Source: QZKY01 sp942492925 (lineage in GTDB: Bacteria; Pseudomonadota; Gammaproteobacteria; Burkholderiales; Burkholderiaceae_D). From it: a stretch of 64,000 bases of DNA. Shown one piece after another: positions 61,602 through 64,000 of the stretch. Location: positions 1,054,001-1,118,000 of the forward strand of contig OW818641.1 of assembly GCA_942492925.1 (NCBI GenBank), in the 5' to 3' direction. A program made the position numbers and the translations under genes. Positions within the stretch are counted from its first letter, which is position 1; each line of letters starts with the position of its first letter. The notes under the pieces were generated by a model that saw nothing but the letters and a program-made list of their open reading frames with translations, made no database searches and was not told where the DNA came from.

Positions 61602-61871
61602 TTACTTGCGCAAACCAAGTTTTGCAATCAGGTCGCGATAACGGTTGACGTCTTTCTTCCTGAGATAGTTCAGCAAACTTCTGCGACGGTTGACCATCAT
61701 GATCAAACCGCGACGGGAGTGATGATCTTTCGCGTGTGACGAGAAATGGGTGTTCAAGTCATTGATACGCGCCGTCAGCAACGCAACTTGCACTTCCGGA
61801 GAACCGGTGTCATTCTGGCCGCGTGCGTTGTCCGTGACGATGGATGCCTTTTTTTCTTTTGAAATAGTCAT
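61602..61871 (-). CDS. rpsO: 30S ribosomal protein S15
   Basis: 89 residues; beginning MTISKEKKASIVTDNARGQN, with the S15 core LTARINDLNTHFSSHAKDHH and SRRGLIMMVNRRRSLLNYL. It binds 16S rRNA during 30S assembly. Located upstream of pnp as in most proteobacteria. The leader contains nested hairpins that could serve autoregulation. Confidence 0.98.
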   Translation of the reverse strand: MTISKEKKASIVTDNARGQNDTGSPEVQVALLTARINDLNTHFSSHAKDHHSRRGLIMMVNRRRSLLNYLRKKDVNRYRDLIAKLGLRK

Positions 61872-61887
61872 TTAAAATTACCTTTTA

Positions 61888-61940
61888 CATGCGGTGCGCG
61901 GAGTCGAAACCCCCGGGTAGAACCCGTCTTTGCACCGTGG
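61888..61940 (-). promoter_or_regulatory. structured leader of rpsO (possible S15 autoregulation)
   Basis: Nested inverted pairs GGTGC/GCACC and CGGGT-AGA-ACCCG lie between promoter and start codon. An S15-binding function is inferred from position only. Confidence 0.35.
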
Positions 61941-61984
61941 TGTTGACAATAAAAACAGGGAATAGCCAATTAGCTAAGCACGCG

Positions 61985-62013
61985 ATTATAGCGGAAAACC
62001 CGCTCTCGTACAA
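61985..62013 (-). promoter_or_regulatory. sigma-70 promoter of rpsO
   Basis: On the minus strand the -10 is a perfect TATAAT (61985-61990); a weak -35 TTGTAC lies 17 bases upstream (62008-62013). Confidence 0.6.
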
Positions 62014-62045
62014 ACACACTTTTTCTCTCGGAAACCGGAGGCGCC

Positions 62046-62540
62046 ATGAATAAATCATTAAAAATATTGCAACTATTATTGGCCGGGCTACTGATTTCCT
62101 GTACGACCCTGGACTATCCGCCGCCGAAAATGGGGATGTCTGAGCAGGAGCTTATCGTCAAAGCTGGGAAGCCTTCTGCGCAATATCAAGACGGCAAGGA
62201 TAAGCTCCTGGAGTATTCCGGATACTGGGGACAGCAGACGTACATGGCCCGGTTTGGGGCGGACGGCCGCCTGAAATCCTGGGAACAGGTGCTGACCAGT
62301 CCCAAATTTGCGACGGTGAAAGTGGGGCAGATGACCCGGCAGCAAGTGCAGCTGACCTTCGGCACCCCTGCTGAAACCATGGTGATGCCCTTCATGAAAG
62401 ACGAAATCTGGTCGTATCGCTTCAAGGAACAAGGGGTCTGGAATTCGCTGATGCACATCCATTTCGACCAAGCCGGGGTGGTGCGAAAGATGTACACCGG
62501 ACCCGATCCGCACTTTGACGATACACAACGCGGCCGGTAA
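62046..62540 (+). CDS. outer-membrane lipoprotein, SmpA/BamE-like
   Basis: 164 residues; the start follows CGGAGGCGCC. It has a lipoprotein signal (LLLAGLLISC, lipidated Cys at residue 19). Two halves with the SmpA/OmlA-type pattern are seen (MGMSEQELIVKAGKPSAQYQ and VGQMTRQQVQLTFGTPAETM), the fold shared with BamE. The real role may be envelope assembly or unrelated; no Bam gene is nearby. Confidence 0.78.
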   Translation: MNKSLKILQLLLAGLLISCTTLDYPPPKMGMSEQELIVKAGKPSAQYQDGKDKLLEYSGYWGQQTYMARFGADGRLKSWEQVLTSPKFATVKVGQMTRQQVQLTFGTPAETMVMPFMKDEIWSYRFKEQGVWNSLMHIHFDQAGVVRKMYTGPDPHFDDTQRGR

Positions 62541-62565
62541 TTGCAGCCCTTCAAAAACGTCGTAA

Positions 62566-62604
62566 AAAAACCTTCCCCCCTTTCGGGTGGGAAGGTTTTT
62601 TATT
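62566..62604. terminator. bidirectional terminator between the lipoprotein gene and leuA
   Basis: AAAAAACCTTCCC/GGGAAGGTTTTTT stem flanked by A and T runs; serves both convergent genes. Confidence 0.85.
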
Positions 62605-62617
62605 GCCAGGAGAACTA

Positions 62618-64000
62618 TCAGGCGGCGGCCGGAATCTTGGAGACGGCGTCGATGTAAGCTTCGACGGAAGCCGTAACGATATCCGAGTTGGCCGAAAAGC
62701 CGTAGTAAACCTGACCGTTGTTTTCGACCTGGATGTGCACCTTGCCCACGTCGTCGGTGCCGCGATTGAAGGCCTGGATCAGGAATTCTTCGAGGTTGAC
62801 CTGTTGTTTGAGAATTTCGCGCACGGCATTCAGCGAGGCATCGATCGGGCCGTTTCCGGCTGCGGTGGCGGTATGCGGTTCGTCATCGATGATCAAGCGC
62901 ACGGTGGCCATCGGGATGGTGCTCTTGCCGCAGACCACTTGCAGATGATCGACGCGAATGCGGTTTGCGTTGACTTCATTGTCCGTGCCCGCGATCGTGC
63001 GCAAGTCTTCGTCGGAAACCGTTTTTTGTGCATCGGCCACCACGAGGAACTTGGTATAGGCTGCATCGAGCTCTTCCGGTTTGAGGTTGTAACCGAGGCG
63101 ACGGAGATGATGATCAAGCGCGGCGCGGCCGCTGCGGGCCGTCAGCACGATTGAGGAATCGGTGACACCGACATCCACTGGATCGATGATTTCATAGTTT
63201 TCGCGATTCTTGAGCATGCCGTCCTGATGGATACCGGACGAGTGCGCGAAGGCGTTACGACCAACGATGGCCTTGTTGGCTTGCACTGGCATGCGCATCA
63301 TGTTCGATACCATGCGCGAGAGTTTCATGATGCGCTTGGTATCGATGTCGGTATAGACCGGCATGTCCGTGTGGGATTTGACGATCATTACGATTTCTTC
63401 GAGCGAAGTATTGCCGGCGCGTTCGCCGATGCCGTTGATCGTACATTCGACCTGGCGCATGCCGTTCAACACGCCCGCGAGGGCGTTGGCGGTTGCCATG
63501 CCGAGGTCGTTGTGGCAGTGGGCGGACAGGATGGCTTTGTCGACGTTCTTGACGTTGTTCATCAAGTACTTGACCTTCTCGCCATACTCGTAAGGTGTGC
63601 AGTAGCCGGTGGTATCCGGGAGGTTGATTGTCGTCGCGCCAGCGGCAATCACGGCTTCAACCACTTGCGCGAGATATTCGTTGGGGGTGCGACCGGCGTC
63701 TTCCGCAAAAAACTCGACGTCATCGATGAAGCGGCGCGCATAAGACACGGCTTTGACGGCGCGCTCGATGATTTGTTCGGGCGTGGAGTTGAACTTGAAC
63801 TTGATGTGCAATGGCGACGTGCCAATGCCCGTGTGAATGCGGCCACGCTTCGCAAATTTGAGCGAGTCAATCGCAATATCGATGTCGCGTTCCTGCGCAC
63901 GCGTCAAGGCACTGATGATCGGCTTGGTCACCACTTTCGAGATTTCCATGACCGACTTGAAATCGCCGGGGCTGGACATCGGGAAACCGGCTTCAAGCAC
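62618..64000 (-). CDS. leuA: 2-isopropylmalate synthase (5' end off the window)
   Basis: First committed enzyme of leucine synthesis, joining acetyl-CoA and 2-oxoisovalerate. About 460 residues are visible, lacking the N terminus. The metal motif HCHNDLG lies in LSAHCHNDLGMATANALAG and GIGERAGNTSLEE follows. The C-terminal regulatory domain (about the last 120 residues) is present, which distinguishes it from nifV in this window. It lies downstream of the lipoprotein terminator, convergently. Confidence 0.95.
   Translation of the reverse strand: MLEAGFPMSSPGDFKSVMEISKVVTKPIISALTRAQERDIDIAIDSLKFAKRGRIHTGIGTSPLHIKFKFNSTPEQIIERAVKAVSYARRFIDDVEFFAEDAGRTPNEYLAQVVEAVIAAGATTINLPDTTGYCTPYEYGEKVKYLMNNVKNVDKAILSAHCHNDLGMATANALAGVLNGMRQVECTINGIGERAGNTSLEEIVMIVKSHTDMPVYTDIDTKRIMKLSRMVSNMMRMPVQANKAIVGRNAFAHSSGIHQDGMLKNRENYEIIDPVDVGVTDSSIVLTARSGRAALDHHLRRLGYNLKPEELDAAYTKFLVVADAQKTVSDEDLRTIAGTDNEVNANRIRVDHLQVVCGKSTIPMATVRLIIDDEPHTATAAGNGPIDASLNAVREILKQQVNLEEFLIQAFNRGTDDVGKVHIQVENNGQVYYGFSANSDIVTASVEAYIDAVSKIPAAA

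Overview
The window looks like part of a betaproteobacterial chromosome, most likely order Burkholderiales. The grounds are gene order and protein style: ECF sigma factor-DUF3619-DUF3106 beside ilvB-ilvH-ilvC, rpsO-pnp-quinone oxidoreductase, smpB convergent with ratA-ratB, and leuA nearby. A family-level guess such as Oxalobacteraceae is only an impression. The organism is a molybdenum diazotroph.

Layout. 1-1363: 3' part of a CPA1-type Na+/H+ antiporter. 2163-10469: a type I restriction-modification locus (hsdR, hsdM, hsdS) followed by a large protein that fuses an HsdM-like domain, one HsdS-like domain and an unrecognised C-terminal domain; its base composition is AT-richer than the surroundings and it abuts the 3' end of the tmRNA gene (10793-11151), so it is probably an acquired defence island. 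11234-43327: an almost uninterrupted nitrogen-fixation region. It holds a groEL paralogue; nifV-nifW; modABC; a formate dehydrogenase H-like enzyme with a divergent four-cluster ferredoxin; draT-draG; nifQ, fdxB, a DUF269 gene, nifX, nifN, nifE, nifK, nifD and nifH; a flavin-binding PNPOx-family gene flanked by direct repeats; a 66-residue orphan gene; nifT, a DUF3024-like gene, nifZ, a ferredoxin and nifB; nifA; and a complete iscR-iscS-iscU-iscA-hscB-hscA-fdx operon. 43367-64000: housekeeping genes (smpB, ratA/ratB, a GGDEF-EAL protein, an ECF sigma factor with two partner genes, ilvB-ilvH-ilvC, mutS, a secreted protein, a quinone oxidoreductase, pnp, rpsO, a BamE-like lipoprotein, and leuA cut by the right edge).

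How it works together. NifHDK is the nitrogenase; NifB, NifEN, NifX, NifV and NifQ make FeMo-cofactor; ModABC brings molybdate; FdxB and the other ferredoxins are candidate electron carriers; DraT/DraG switch NifH off and on by ADP-ribosylation. NifA carries the four-cysteine motif of the oxygen-sensitive class and no nifL is seen. No nifU or nifS is present. Instead the adjacent isc operon has a perfect sigma-54 promoter, suggesting it supplies Fe-S clusters for nitrogen fixation.

Reading -24/-12 elements by eye gives exact or near-exact sigma-54 promoters before nifV, modA, the formate dehydrogenase gene, its divergent ferredoxin, nifH, the 66-residue gene, nifB, nifA and iscR. NifA-type TGT-N10-ACA sites lie upstream of nifV, nifH and nifB, with a one-mismatch site between nifA and iscR. 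The most unusual points are the inclusion of a formate dehydrogenase module and the isc operon in the apparent sigma-54/NifA regulon, the orphan sigma-54-driven small gene, and the methylase-specificity fusion with an altered catalytic motif.
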